DNA of 64,000 nucleotides from Thermomonospora echinospora (GCF_900108175.1 NZ_FNVO01000011.1:186001-250000), one strand, 5' to 3'. Shown: positions 51,306 to 60,259, counted from the first letter of the stretch. Notes: generated by a model not told the origin, from the sequence alone. Numbers and translations: made by a program.

Positions 51306-52222
51306 CGATGACGGGCTGCGCGCCGGTGGCCGAGACGGCCCGCAGGCTCTGCGACCGTGCGCTGTCCTGGCTGCACGCCCACCGCGAACTGGACACCCTG
51401 CCGAGCACCTCCGACCTCGGCGACCCCGACAGCGTCTACAAACCGCTCGGTGAGACCACGCTGGCCGCATCGCTGGTCGTACGCGACGGCACGGCCGGCC
51501 CCGGACGGCGGGCGGCGGCGCGGAGCCTGCTCGACTTCACCTGGGCGCAGATGCGCGGCGGCGACCTGCTGTACGAGCGGCTGCTCCAGCACACGCTGCT
51601 GACCGACCCGGCCGAGACCTACGCGCATTTCGTCCGCGCCGGCTACCGGCATCCGCGCCTGGACGAACTGCTGGCCCATCAGGTCCGGCTGCGTTCGGTA
51701 CGCGCCGTGGAGCTGATCCCCGACCGGAAGCTGGCCGTCGCCAACGCGCACCGCATCATCGGCCTCGACGACGACGCCGACTGGGACGCGCTGATCCGCG
51801 CCACCTGGCTCGGCGGTCTCCCCGAGCCGTGGGCGATCGACTGGATGACCGCCTACCAGATGACCCACACCGTCTTCCACAGCACCGACTGGGGGGCCCT
51901 GCCGTACCGCCTGCCCGCCGACCTGACCGCCTACCTGCACGACTGGCTGCCGGTCTGGATCGATATCTGGCGTGAGATCCGACAGTGGGACCTGGTGGCG
52001 GAGCTGCTCGTCGTGGGGGCGTGCCTGGAGGAGCCGTACTGCGATCCGGACGACTGGCGGGCACTGGCCGAGATCCAGCACGAGGACGGCTTCGTCCCAC
52101 GCGACGGCGATCCCATCGACGAGAATCCTGTGCAACGGTTCAAGGACCACCAGCACACCGTCGTGGTCACCGCGGTCGCGGGGACCATCGCCGCGGCCCG
52201 CGCCTCGGCGGGGCGATCGTGA
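51302..52222 (+). CDS. DUF6895-like protein
   Basis: A 306-residue protein resembling a family I recall as DUF6895, unconfirmed here. Conserved-looking blocks are RALSWLHAHRELDTLP, LLDFTWAQM, ELIPDRKLAVANAHRIIGL, WLGGLPEPWAIDWMTAYQMTHTVF and HSTDWGALPYRLPADLTAYL. The THTVFHSTDWG region, with two His and an Asp, could bind a metal. Mostly helical. Coupled by 4-bp overlaps on both sides. The family has no established function; the setting suggests peptide modification or immunity. Confidence 0.65.
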   Translation: MTMTGCAPVAETARRLCDRALSWLHAHRELDTLPSTSDLGDPDSVYKPLGETTLAASLVVRDGTAGPGRRAAARSLLDFTWAQMRGGDLLYERLLQHTLLTDPAETYAHFVRAGYRHPRLDELLAHQVRLRSVRAVELIPDRKLAVANAHRIIGLDDDADWDALIRATWLGGLPEPWAIDWMTAYQMTHTVFHSTDWGALPYRLPADLTAYLHDWLPVWIDIWREIRQWDLVAELLVVGACLEEPYCDPDDWRALAEIQHEDGFVPRDGDPIDENPVQRFKDHQHTVVVTAVAGTIAAARASAGRS

Positions 52223-53286
52223 ACGGGGCGGCGCTGGACGACCTGCTCGGCCCGGTGCTGGGGGCGGCTCCCGGTGCCTGCGCGGTCGTGGCCGGGGCCG
52301 TGCGCGGCGGAGAACACCTCATCCGGTGCCGGGGAACCAGCGCCCGCCACGTCCGCGGTGCGGAGCCGGAGCCCGCCGTTCCCGGTACACGGTTCGAGAT
52401 CGGGTCGCTCACCAAGACGTTCACGGGGCTGCTGCTCGCCGAGATGGTGGCCGCCGGGCAGGTCGGTTACGACGACCCTGTCAACCACTACCTGCCGTAC
52501 CGTGCCCGCCGCACCGGCCCCGACATCACCCTGCTGCACCTGGCCACCCACACGTCGGGGCTGCCGTGCCTGCCGCCCGGCCTGCTACGCCGGGCGATGC
52601 CCCGCATGTTCACCAACCCGTACGCGACGTACACCACCGCCGACCTCCTGGCGGCCGTGCCGCGCGCCCGCCTGCGCGCCCGTCCGGGGACCCGGGTGCG
52701 CTACTCCAACTTCGGGGTGGGTCTGCTCGGTCATCTGCTGGCCCGCGCCGCGGGGGGCGGCACACGTTACGAAGACCTCCTGGACGCCCGTGTGCTGATC
52801 CCGCTCGGCCTGACCGGCACCGACTGCGACCCGTACCGCCCCCAGGCCACCGGCTACTGGCACGGCAGGGCCCGGCCGACCTGGCTCATCCCCGGCATGG
52901 CCGGTGCCGGAGCACTGCGCTCCACGGCCCGGGACATGCTGCGCTACCTGACGGCGCTGCTCGACCCGGCCACCGTGCCCGGCCCGACGCTGGGCGCCGC
53001 GCTCGCCGACATGCGGCGCCCCCGCGCCGTCGTTCCCGGGAACGAGCCGCGCCCGCTGATCTGGAATCTCCACCGGGGCGATGACCACGACCTGCTGCAT
53101 CACAGCGGAGTGACCCGGGGCTTCACCGCCTTCGCCGGATTCGGCCCGCAGACCCGGGTCGCGCTCGTCGCCCTGACCAACACCACGGCGTCACTGCGGA
53201 CCACCTTCGTCCAGGCCGCCTACGACGCCCTGGACGCGCTCGCCGCACAGCAGTCCCGGAGCGCGGGCCAAGGCGCCCGGACATGA
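52219..53286 (+). CDS. Serine hydrolase, beta-lactamase/DD-peptidase fold
   Basis: A 355-residue penicillin-binding-protein-like hydrolase: nucleophile Ser63 and Lys66 in SLTK (63-66), Tyr162 in YSN, and HSG (295-297), replacing KTG, as in class C and EstB-type esterases. No signal peptide or membrane anchor, so it is probably cytoplasmic, unlike beta-lactamases. In an operon with small peptides, it could cut or esterify the peptide, or hydrolyse a precursor. GTG 52219 overlaps the preceding gene by 4 bp. Confidence 0.85.
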   Translation: MNGAALDDLLGPVLGAAPGACAVVAGAVRGGEHLIRCRGTSARHVRGAEPEPAVPGTRFEIGSLTKTFTGLLLAEMVAAGQVGYDDPVNHYLPYRARRTGPDITLLHLATHTSGLPCLPPGLLRRAMPRMFTNPYATYTTADLLAAVPRARLRARPGTRVRYSNFGVGLLGHLLARAAGGGTRYEDLLDARVLIPLGLTGTDCDPYRPQATGYWHGRARPTWLIPGMAGAGALRSTARDMLRYLTALLDPATVPGPTLGAALADMRRPRAVVPGNEPRPLIWNLHRGDDHDLLHHSGVTRGFTAFAGFGPQTRVALVALTNTTASLRTTFVQAAYDALDALAAQQSRSAGQGART

Positions 53287-53319
53287 CGGAAGACCACTCC
53301 GTGAGTGCCCGGTGGGCCG

Positions 53320-53640
53320 TCACCGGCAGGTCGCACAGCGGGAGGTCAGGGGGCGGAGCTTCAGCAGGGCGTAGCCGATGGGGTCGCCGCAGCGCTCGCA
53401 GCGGCCGAAGTCGCCCTCACCGATGCGTTCCAGGGCCCGGCGCAGCTCGGCGAGGTGCGTCTCGGCGGCGATGACCTCGGCGAGCAGCCCCGGCCGTTCG
53501 GTACCGGACAGCGGGTCCTCGCGCAGCCTGGTCACCAGCTGGTCCAGCCGGATCGCCCGCCACGACAGGTCGGCCTCGATCCGCTCGCGCAGCGCCTGGA
53601 GCTGCACGCTGGACAGCCGGCCGGGGGCGTCGGTCGCCAT
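53320..53640 (-). CDS. TraR/DksA-type zinc-finger protein
   Basis: A 106-residue protein with a long N-terminal coiled helix pair (residues 20-70) and a C4 zinc finger CERCG...CATC at the C-terminus, as in TraR/DksA proteins that bind the secondary channel of RNA polymerase. The DxxDxA tip motif of DksA is not obvious. ATG 53640 follows AGGAGGAG. Third gene of a set with an actin-like and another TraR/DksA-type protein. Confidence 0.85.
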   Translation of the reverse strand: MATDAPGRLSSVQLQALRERIEADLSWRAIRLDQLVTRLREDPLSGTERPGLLAEVIAAETHLAELRRALERIGEGDFGRCERCGDPIGYALLKLRPLTSRCATCR

Positions 53641-53685
53641 GGCTCCTCCTTTCACCCGATCCCAGGACGTGGTGATCGCCTGATC

Positions 53686-54501
53686 TCAGGACGTGGTGAC
53701 GACCTGCCGCCAGGCCGCCGGGGACAGACAGATCCGCGCCAGTCCGCGGATCGTCGCCCGGGACGGGTCGCGCGCCACGCTGATGGTCAGCCCGATCTCC
53801 GCGGTGAGCCGGCCCGGGAGGGAGGGCATCCGGGCGCCCCCTCCGGTGAGTAGCAGCCCGCCCTTGCGGGCCGCCACCCGCTGCTGGGAGGGCAGGTCGC
53901 CGAGCACCTGGTGGACGGTGACCGCGAGCCGCTCCCGCAGGTGCTCCGAAAGGTGCGGGACGGGTCGCCCGGCCACCCGCTCCGGGTCGTACTGGATGGA
54001 ACGGGCGGACAGCACGCGGGCGCGGGCGATGACGACCGTCTCGATGATGCCCGCGCCGATGTCCATCACCAGCCGGGGCCGCGGATCGGCGATGTCGAGC
54101 CCCGCGCCGGCCGCCGCCGCCAGCGGCGCCTGCATCGTGTGCACCGGGCAGTCGGTGGCGGCCTGCACGGCGGTGGCCGCCCGGTGCCGCTGGAACCTGT
54201 CGGCGGCGACCGGCACCCCCAGCAGCACCTCGCTCAGCTCGGGCATCGGGTCGATCTCCCGCAGCGTCCGGCGGGTCAGCCGAATGCAGCCGGGCACATC
54301 GGTCACCGCGCCGTACCGGATCGGACCCACCCGCACGGTGTCGGGCGAGGGCGGCCGGCCGGCGGCGGCGCCGACCGAGGAGGGGAGGTCAACGATCACG
54401 TCCAGGCCGGGCAGGCTCGCCCGGACACGGCTGCTGCCCAGATCCACGGCGGCCCGCGGGCACGGCCGCCGTGCGGAGTCTAGGAGCGGTCCGGGGACCA
54501 C
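53686..54501 (-). CDS. Short MreB/actin-like ATPase
   Basis: A 271-residue actin/Hsp70-superfamily protein. Phosphate-1 is AAVDLGSSRVRASL, phosphate-2 MDIGAGIIETVVI, and the adenosine motif LLLTGGGARMPSLPG. True MreB has ~340 residues and lacks this Ser-Ser loop; here the middle subdomain is shortened. GTG 54501 is strongly backed by GAGGTGATCC, an almost complete match to the anti-SD tail of 16S rRNA, 7 nt upstream (a canonical start that decides the frame). It lies between two TraR/DksA genes. It may not polymerise; function unknown. Confidence 0.72.
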   Translation of the reverse strand: MVPGPLLDSARRPCPRAAVDLGSSRVRASLPGLDVIVDLPSSVGAAAGRPPSPDTVRVGPIRYGAVTDVPGCIRLTRRTLREIDPMPELSEVLLGVPVAADRFQRHRAATAVQAATDCPVHTMQAPLAAAAGAGLDIADPRPRLVMDIGAGIIETVVIARARVLSARSIQYDPERVAGRPVPHLSEHLRERLAVTVHQVLGDLPSQQRVAARKGGLLLTGGGARMPSLPGRLTAEIGLTISVARDPSRATIRGLARICLSPAAWRQVVTTS

Positions 54502-54562
54502 AGGATCACCTCGAACCACGGGTGCGGCACCCGTCCGCCACGGCCACCGCCGGCGGAGACGC

Positions 54563-54907
54563 TCATGCCCGCCCCCGCTGCCGCTGCTGGCACACCACAC
54601 AGAACCGGGCGTACGGCAGGATCTCCAGCCGCCCTTCCGGGATCGGCTTGCCGCATCCCTCGCACAGCCCGTAACGGCCCTCCTCCAGCCGCCCGAGCGC
54701 CTCCTCGATCTCCTCCAGGGTCCGCCGCAGGGTGTCGAGCCGGCCCGGCGCCGTCTCGTCGGGCTGCCCCTCGTCCGGCCCTTCCAGGACGATCAGCTGC
54801 GCCGCCCGGTTCCGGCGTTCCCGCTCCAGCCGCTCTCGGGCCTGGCGGGCCGCCGTGCTCCCTGGCGAGTACTCACCGGACGTGCCATGCACCGTGTTCG
54901 CGGTCAT
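54563..54907 (-). CDS. TraR/DksA-type zinc-finger protein 2
   Basis: A 114-residue paralogue of the protein at 53320: coiled helices (ARERLERERRNRAAQL, LDTLRRTLEEIEEALGRLEEGRYG) and the finger CEGCGKP...FCVVCQ. ATG 54907 follows GAAGGGAG. An in-frame longer start is less likely because it lacks a site. First gene of this minus-strand set; a 10-bp hairpin lies in its 5' region. Confidence 0.85.
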   Translation of the reverse strand: MTANTVHGTSGEYSPGSTAARQARERLERERRNRAAQLIVLEGPDEGQPDETAPGRLDTLRRTLEEIEEALGRLEEGRYGLCEGCGKPIPEGRLEILPYARFCVVCQQRQRGRA

Positions 54908-55263
54908 CGGATGGGCTCCCTTCGGGCACCGTTCGGCCCCGGATATTCCAAAGCCCCCCACGCATCCGTGGGGGGCGTGCCACATCGCCGGTATCCGGGC
55001 GCTGGGTTCGAGGCGCTGGTCCGGATGCCGGCGACGCGGGATGGGCAGGATTTTCGGATCCTTCTCCACCATGGAAGACCGGCGCGGCCGGCGCCATCGG
55101 GGACACCACCCACTTTCCGCGGGGCGACCATGTAGGGGACGGGCCGTTCCGGGCGGCCCGCCCCCCGGCAATGGACGCCCCGCCCGATCGACCCGCCGGG
55201 GCGGGGCGGGCACAGTGGAGGTAGGGGCCGGGAACGGCGAACGACGATGGGGGACTGCGGTCG
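54908..55263. other. Spacer between TraR/DksA-type gene 2 and the sensor kinase
   Basis: No gene seen. It contains a perfect 10-bp hairpin (GCCCCCCACG/CGTGGGGGGC, 54953-54962/54967-54976) about 46 bp upstream of the TraR/DksA gene, which on that strand would be a 5' leader structure, and GC-rich palindromic patches around 55150-55210. Confidence 0.45.
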
Positions 55264-56223
55264 GTGCGGCTGTTCTGGCGGGTGTTCTGGCTGAACGCGC
55301 TGGTGGGAGCGGTGGCCACCGTGCTGCTGATGGTCGGTCCCTGGACGGTGTCGGTGCCGATCCGGCTGACCGAGGCGCTGGTGCTGACGGCCGGGCTGGT
55401 GGTGATGCTGACCGCCAACGCCGCCCTGCTGCGCTGGGGGCTGGCCCCGCTGGACCGGCTCACCCGGCTGATGACCACCGTGGACCTGCTGCGCCCCGGC
55501 GAGCGGCTGCCGGTGACCGGTAGCGGCGAGGTCGCGGCGCTGATCGACACGTTCAACCAGATGCTCCAGCGGCTGGAGGCCGAGCGCGGCGCCAGCAGCG
55601 CCCGCGCCCTGTCCGCCCAGGAGGACGAGCGCCGCCGCATCGCCCAGGAACTGCACGACGAGATCGGGCAGAGCCTGACCGCCGTGCTGCTGGACCTCAA
55701 ACGGCTCGCCGACCGGGCGCCCGAGCCGCTGCGCGAGGACCTGCGGTACGCGCAGGAGACCACCCGGGACAGCCTGGACGAGGTGCGCCGGATCGCCCGC
55801 CGGCTGCGTCCCGGCGTGCTGGAGGACCTTGGGCTGGCCAGCGCGCTCACCGCGTTGACCGGCCAGTTCTCCGCCCATGCCGGGATCCGGGTGCGGCGGC
55901 GGCTGCATCCCGGCCTGCCCCCGCTCAGCTCCCAGGTCGAGCTGGTGCTGTACCGGATCGCCCAGGAGGCGCTGACCAACGCCGCCCGGCACTCCGGCGC
56001 CGCGACGGTCGAGCTGAGCCTGGCGCCGGCGGACGGCGGCGTGCTGCTGAGCGTCACCGACGACGGCGCCGGGCTGGGCGGCTCCGCCGAGGGCGCCGGG
56101 ATCCGGGGTATGCGCGAACGCGCCCTGCTCGTCGGCGGGGAGCTCACCGTCGGCTCCGTTCCCGAGGGCGGCACCCGGGTCGCGCTGTACGTGCCCATCG
56201 CCGAGGAAGGACCACCACCATGA
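55264..56223 (+). CDS. HAMP-containing sensor histidine kinase (NarL-partner type)
   Basis: A 319-residue kinase: one helix at each end of a short extracytoplasmic loop (residues 8-25 and 38-58), HAMP-like segment, phospho-acceptor His131 in QELHDEIGQ, and HATPase with EALTNAARHSGA and DDGAGL. GTG 55264. Overlaps the response regulator by 4 bp (ATGA). Two-component pair beside TraR/DksA and protease genes suggests a stress circuit. Confidence 0.93.
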   Translation: MRLFWRVFWLNALVGAVATVLLMVGPWTVSVPIRLTEALVLTAGLVVMLTANAALLRWGLAPLDRLTRLMTTVDLLRPGERLPVTGSGEVAALIDTFNQMLQRLEAERGASSARALSAQEDERRRIAQELHDEIGQSLTAVLLDLKRLADRAPEPLREDLRYAQETTRDSLDEVRRIARRLRPGVLEDLGLASALTALTGQFSAHAGIRVRRRLHPGLPPLSSQVELVLYRIAQEALTNAARHSGAATVELSLAPADGGVLLSVTDDGAGLGGSAEGAGIRGMRERALLVGGELTVGSVPEGGTRVALYVPIAEEGPPP

Positions 56224-56888
56224 CCGACGGCGCCCCTGGACCCACCAGGACGCGCATCCTGCTCGCCGACGACCACGCGCTGGTGCGCCGGGGCGTCCGG
56301 CTCATCCTGGACGGCGAGCCCGACCTGGAGGTCGTCGCCGAGGCGGGGGACGGGGCCGAGGCGCTCCAGCAGGCCGACAAGGTCGAGGCCGACCTGGCCG
56401 TCCTGGACGTGGCCATGCCCCGGATGACCGGCCTGCAGGCGGCCCGCGAGCTGTCACGGCGGCATCCGGGCCTGCGCATCCTCATCCTCACCATGCACGA
56501 CAACGAGCAGTACCTGTTCGAGGCGCTCAAGGCGGGCGCCGCGGGCTACGTGCTCAAGTCGCTGGCCGACCGCGACCTGGTGCAGGCGTGCCGGGCGGCG
56601 ATGCGCGGCGAGCCGTTCCTGTATCCCGGCGCGGTCACCGTCCTGATCCGCAGTTACCTCGACCAGGCCAGGCAGGGGGAGGCCCCCGACACGCTGCTCA
56701 CCCCGCGCGAGGAGGAGATCCTCAAGCTGGTCGCCGAGGGCCACTCGTCCCGCGAGATCGCCGACACCCTCTTCATCAGCGTCAAGACGGTCGAACGGCA
56801 CCGCGCCAACATCCTGGCCAAGCTCGGCATGAAGGACCGCCTGGAACTGACCCGCTACGCCATCCGCACCGGCCTGGTCGAGCCTTGA
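56220..56888 (+). CDS. NarL/LuxR-family response regulator
   Basis: A 222-residue regulator: receiver with DDH and phospho-acceptor Asp63 (AVLDVAMP), LTMHDNEQYL switch, and a C-terminal LuxR HTH (LTPREEEILKLVAEGHSSREIADTL). Paired with the sensor kinase upstream by overlapping codons. Confidence 0.94.
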   Translation: MTDGAPGPTRTRILLADDHALVRRGVRLILDGEPDLEVVAEAGDGAEALQQADKVEADLAVLDVAMPRMTGLQAARELSRRHPGLRILILTMHDNEQYLFEALKAGAAGYVLKSLADRDLVQACRAAMRGEPFLYPGAVTVLIRSYLDQARQGEAPDTLLTPREEEILKLVAEGHSSREIADTLFISVKTVERHRANILAKLGMKDRLELTRYAIRTGLVEP

Positions 56889-56952
56889 ACGAGCCCTGAT
56901 CGCGAGCCCTGACCGGGTGCGCCGGGCGTGCTCACCGCACGGCCGGCGGGCC

Positions 56953-58134
56953 TCAGTGCCGGCGCTGCGGAAGCGTCACCGTGTCGGCGCCGCGGTGCAG
57001 GCCGGGGCCGCCGGCCAACTCGCCGAGCTGCAGGGTCCGGCTGATGTCGCTGGGTGTGACCAGCCCGATGACCCGTTCGTCCGGCGTCACCACCACGGCG
57101 CGCCCGTCGGTGCAGCCGGTCATCTCCGCCATGAGCTCGATGATCGGCTGCTCCGGCCGCCCCCGGGGGACCTCCTGGGGCGGGCAGGCGATCTCCCGCA
57201 GCGTGGTGTCCGCCCGCCGCTCGGCGGGGACCGCGCGGATCCGGTTCAGGGTGACCAGCCCGCTGAGCCGGCCGGCCTCGTCCAGCAGCGGGTACGTGGA
57301 GAAGCGGTGCGAGAGCACGACCCGGTCGATGAAGCCGGCCACCGTGTCGTCCGGGTGCGCCGCGACCGGCTGCGGCGTCATGACGTCGGCGACCCGCACC
57401 CCGCCCAGCGCCGACTGGACGGCGGTCTGCTGCTCCTCGGCGGAGGCCGCGCTGACCAGGAACCAGCCGATCAGCGCCAGCCACAGCCCGTTGAACCCGA
57501 ACCCGGCGAAGATCTGCACCGCCCCCAGCACTATCAGGACGAACCCGAACACCCGTCCCGCGCGGGTCGCGCTGATCGCCGCCCGGTGCCGGTCGCCCCA
57601 CCACCGCCACAGCGCGGCGCGCAGCACCCGCCCCCCGTCCAGCGGCGCCGCCGGGATCAGGTTGAACACCGCCAGGACCAGGTTCACCAGCGCCAGGTAG
57701 GCCAGCACTCCCGTGGCCAGCCGCGACCCCGTCGCCCGGGCCACCAGCTCGGCGAGCAGCGCGAACACCAGGCCCAGCAGCACGCTGGTGAGCGGCCCGA
57801 TGAACGCGATCCGGAAGTCGGCCCCCGGGCTGCGGGGTTCGCCGCGCAGCCGCGCCACCCCGCCCAGCAGCCACAGCGTGATCCCCTCCACCTCCAGCCC
57901 GTTGCGCCGCGCCACGATCGCGTGCGCCAGCTCGTGCGCCAGCAGCGAGGCCAGGAACGCCACCGCCGCCAGCACCCCGGCCAGCACGTACTCCGCCGGC
58001 GAATACCCGCGGAAGGCGGCCGGGAGCTGCCCGAACGCCAGCCCGATCACCACGATCGCGACGATGACCAGCACGCTGAGGTTGAGACCCACGCGGATTC
58101 CGGCGATGCGCCCGAGCCGGATCGACTCGTTCAT
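56953..58134 (-). CDS. Site-2 protease (M50 family) with CBS domains
   Basis: A 393-residue membrane metalloprotease: HELAH (67-71) and the third ligand Asp166 in NLIPAAPLDGGR supply the zinc site; about six helices. A C-terminal soluble part (245-390) has two CBS modules (VADVMTPQPVAAHPDDTV, VVVTPDERVIGLVTPSD), which bind adenine nucleotides. The SpoIVFB/Rip3 type with CBS regulates membrane substrates in response to energy state. Terminated by a convergent neighbour. A stress-circuit role with the adjacent two-component system is plausible. Confidence 0.93.
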   Translation of the reverse strand: MNESIRLGRIAGIRVGLNLSVLVIVAIVVIGLAFGQLPAAFRGYSPAEYVLAGVLAAVAFLASLLAHELAHAIVARRNGLEVEGITLWLLGGVARLRGEPRSPGADFRIAFIGPLTSVLLGLVFALLAELVARATGSRLATGVLAYLALVNLVLAVFNLIPAAPLDGGRVLRAALWRWWGDRHRAAISATRAGRVFGFVLIVLGAVQIFAGFGFNGLWLALIGWFLVSAASAEEQQTAVQSALGGVRVADVMTPQPVAAHPDDTVAGFIDRVVLSHRFSTYPLLDEAGRLSGLVTLNRIRAVPAERRADTTLREIACPPQEVPRGRPEQPIIELMAEMTGCTDGRAVVVTPDERVIGLVTPSDISRTLQLGELAGGPGLHRGADTVTLPQRRH

Positions 58135-58411
58135 CTGAACTCCTCAACCATGGAGACCCGCCTTCCGGCGGGGGAGAGATCACGGCACTCCGCCGTGGGG
58201 AACAGGCGTTCGGTGGACGGATGCCGCTCCCCCCGCTGTACCCGGCAGCGGCCGGCTCATGACGCGGCGCACCGTCCACGCGACCCGTGCCGATGGCCGC
58301 ATTCGGAGTTATTTGCGCAGGTGAGGGTAGATATCGGTGTCCTGGGAACGAAGCCGGTCCGAGGGGTGCGGTGTCCTCCCGCGGGCCGTCGTGAGCGCAC
58401 CGGAGGGAGCC

Positions 58412-58612
58412 ATGCGCACCGAGCCCGAACGCGGCGAGCCGCAGCGCGTCGACAGTACGGAATCCGAGGGGATGAGCGCCGCCCGGCCCTCGCCGGCCGA
58501 AGGAAGGATCTCCGGCCGGGCCGCCGAGAGCACCCGGCCGGACTGGGACTACGGCATGACCGGCAACACCGCCCATCGCCCCGAGGAGTTCAACCCCGAC
58601 GACTTCGAGTGA
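58412..58612 (+). CDS. Small acidic protein, unknown
   Basis: A 66-residue protein with a GGAGGGAG site before ATG 58412. Charged and probably disordered, ending TRPDWDYGMTGNTAHRPEEFNPDDFE-like (acidic terminal block EEFNPDDFE). No known domain. Divergent from the site-2 protease gene. Longer in-frame starts at 58337 lack ribosome sites. Confidence 0.6.
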   Translation: MRTEPERGEPQRVDSTESEGMSAARPSPAEGRISGRAAESTRPDWDYGMTGNTAHRPEEFNPDDFE

Positions 58613-58744
58613 GCCGTCAGTGAGCCCTGCGTGAGCCTTGAGTAAGCGGGCGTACGCCGTCGCCGGACGGAGGGGCGGCCGGGTAAACCGCCGATGATCC
58701 TTCGGAGTCTTCCTAGTGAAGTTCCCCCCTTCACAGGAGGTTTC

Positions 58745-60169
58745 GTGCGGATCCGGTCCATCACCCATGCGGGCGCGCTGGCCGCCCTTCTCGCCGTGCC
58801 CTTCACCGGTACGGCCCACGCGGCGGACCGGCCCGCCGGGCCCGGCACGGCCGCCAAGCCTGCGATCTCGGGCGACTTCGACGGCGATGGACGGCGCGAC
58901 CTGGTGGCGGCCAGCCCCAACGGACGGGCCGCAGGCCAGGAGGCCGCCGGCTTCGTCACCGTGCTCTACGCGGGCCGGACCGGGCGGCAGGTGATCACGC
59001 GCAACAGCCCCGGTGTCGCCGGGACCCCACGGACCTTCGACTTCTTCGGGGGGTCCACCGCCTCGGCCGACTTCGACCGTGACGGCTACGCCGACCTGGC
59101 GATCGGCAGCGGCGGGCGGTACCACGGCGTCGCCGTCCTCTACGGCGGACCCGGCGGGCTGACCGGGCGCGGGATCACGCTGTCGATCCCGAACGCCTAC
59201 CTGGGCTCCGACCTCGCCGCCGGGGACTTCGACCGCAACGGGGGCGTGGACCTGATCGTCGCCGGTGCCCGCAAGCTGGAGGACGCCCCCACGGGCGCCG
59301 GCTTCTGGACGTTCCGGGACGTCCGCAAGGCCCCGGTGCCCGGAACGCACACCCCGGTGCCCTCGCGCGGGGAGGACGGGCTCGCCGCGTGGACGGCGCC
59401 GGCGGTCGCCGACTTCGACCGCGACGGGTACCCCGACCTGGCGATGTCGATCGCCGGGAACATGGACGGCGAGACCGTGGGCGCCCGGCTGGAGCTGCGC
59501 CGGGGCTCGGCGAAGGGCCTGGGCGCCCCCCGGGTCCTGCTCCGGCAGACCGGCCGGGCGATCGGGGCCGGGGACATCAACGGCGACGGCCGGGCCGACC
59601 TGGTGGTGGGCGGGCTGATCTCCTCCGACCAGCACGGCCGTACCAACCGGTTCCACGTCCTGCTCGGCGGGCCCGGCGGCCCCGGCAAGCCGAAGACGTT
59701 CACGCAGTCCACCCCCGGTGTCCCGGGTACCGACGAGGCGAACGACTTCTTCGGCACCGCGCTGGCGGTCGGTGACGTCAACGGTGACGGCCGGGCCGAT
59801 GTCGCGGTCGGCGCCCAGGGCGAGGACGTCGGCAAGATCGAGGACGCCGGGTCGGTGACCGTCCTGTACGGCACGCCCACCGGGCTCGGCACCCGGAACG
59901 CGCAGATCTTCGGCCAGAACACCAAGGGCGTGCCCGGCGCCGCCGAACGCCGCGACCTGTTCGGCGCCGCCGTGCTGCTGGCGGACCGCAATGGTGACGG
60001 CCGGGCCGACCTGTTCATCGGCGCCCCGGGCGAGAACGCCCCGGCCGGCCGCCTCCACCTGCTCTTCGGCAGCCGGGCCGGAGTCACCACCAAGGGCACC
60101 AAGTCCTTCGGCCCGGCCGACCTGGGCATCGGCGGCCGCCAGGCGGAACTCGGCGGCACCCTGGACTGA
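58745..60169 (+). CDS. Secreted FG-GAP/VCBS repeat protein
   Basis: A 474-residue exported protein. The Sec signal peptide ends AHA (1-26), then about seven FG-GAP repeats with Ca-binding DxDxDG loops (DFDGDGRRD, DFDRDGYAD, DFDRNGGVD, DFDRDGYPD, DINGDGRAD, DVNGDGRAD, DRNGDGRAD) forming an integrin-like beta-propeller. No LPXTG or membrane anchor, so probably released or wall-attached non-covalently. GTG 58745 follows AGGAGG. Confidence 0.9.
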   Translation: MRIRSITHAGALAALLAVPFTGTAHAADRPAGPGTAAKPAISGDFDGDGRRDLVAASPNGRAAGQEAAGFVTVLYAGRTGRQVITRNSPGVAGTPRTFDFFGGSTASADFDRDGYADLAIGSGGRYHGVAVLYGGPGGLTGRGITLSIPNAYLGSDLAAGDFDRNGGVDLIVAGARKLEDAPTGAGFWTFRDVRKAPVPGTHTPVPSRGEDGLAAWTAPAVADFDRDGYPDLAMSIAGNMDGETVGARLELRRGSAKGLGAPRVLLRQTGRAIGAGDINGDGRADLVVGGLISSDQHGRTNRFHVLLGGPGGPGKPKTFTQSTPGVPGTDEANDFFGTALAVGDVNGDGRADVAVGAQGEDVGKIEDAGSVTVLYGTPTGLGTRNAQIFGQNTKGVPGAAERRDLFGAAVLLADRNGDGRADLFIGAPGENAPAGRLHLLFGSRAGVTTKGTKSFGPADLGIGGRQAELGGTLD

Positions 60170-60182
60170 CCCCCGCCCGGGA

Positions 60183-60239
60183 GCGGGACTTGTTCTCAGG
60201 GCTTTTCTCGTGCGGGACCTGCTCTCAGGGTTTCGTCGA
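60183..60239 (+). repeat. ~29-bp tandem duplication
   Basis: Two diverged units, GCGGGACTTGTTCTCAGGGC (from 60183) and GCGGGACCTGCTCTCAGGG (from 60212), follow the FG-GAP stop within 15 nt. Confidence 0.65.
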
Positions 60240-60259
60240 GGTTCGACGGTCTCGTGCGC

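Noticed and set aside
50562-53286. Antibiotic-resistance beta-lactamase operon
   Set aside because: The hydrolase has no signal peptide, carries HSG instead of KTG, and is translationally coupled to small-peptide genes and unknown proteins.
52219-53286. Daptide, linaridin or lanthipeptide assignment for the peptide operon
   Set aside because: The characteristic enzymes (aminotransferase/decarboxylase pair, linaridin dehydratases, LanM/LanKC) are missing, and the peptide lacks the C-terminal Thr or Cys these need.
56855-60058. Open frame of more than 1000 codons on the minus strand
   Set aside because: It runs antisense to the FG-GAP gene and in another frame over the site-2 protease; the product has no domain and skewed composition.
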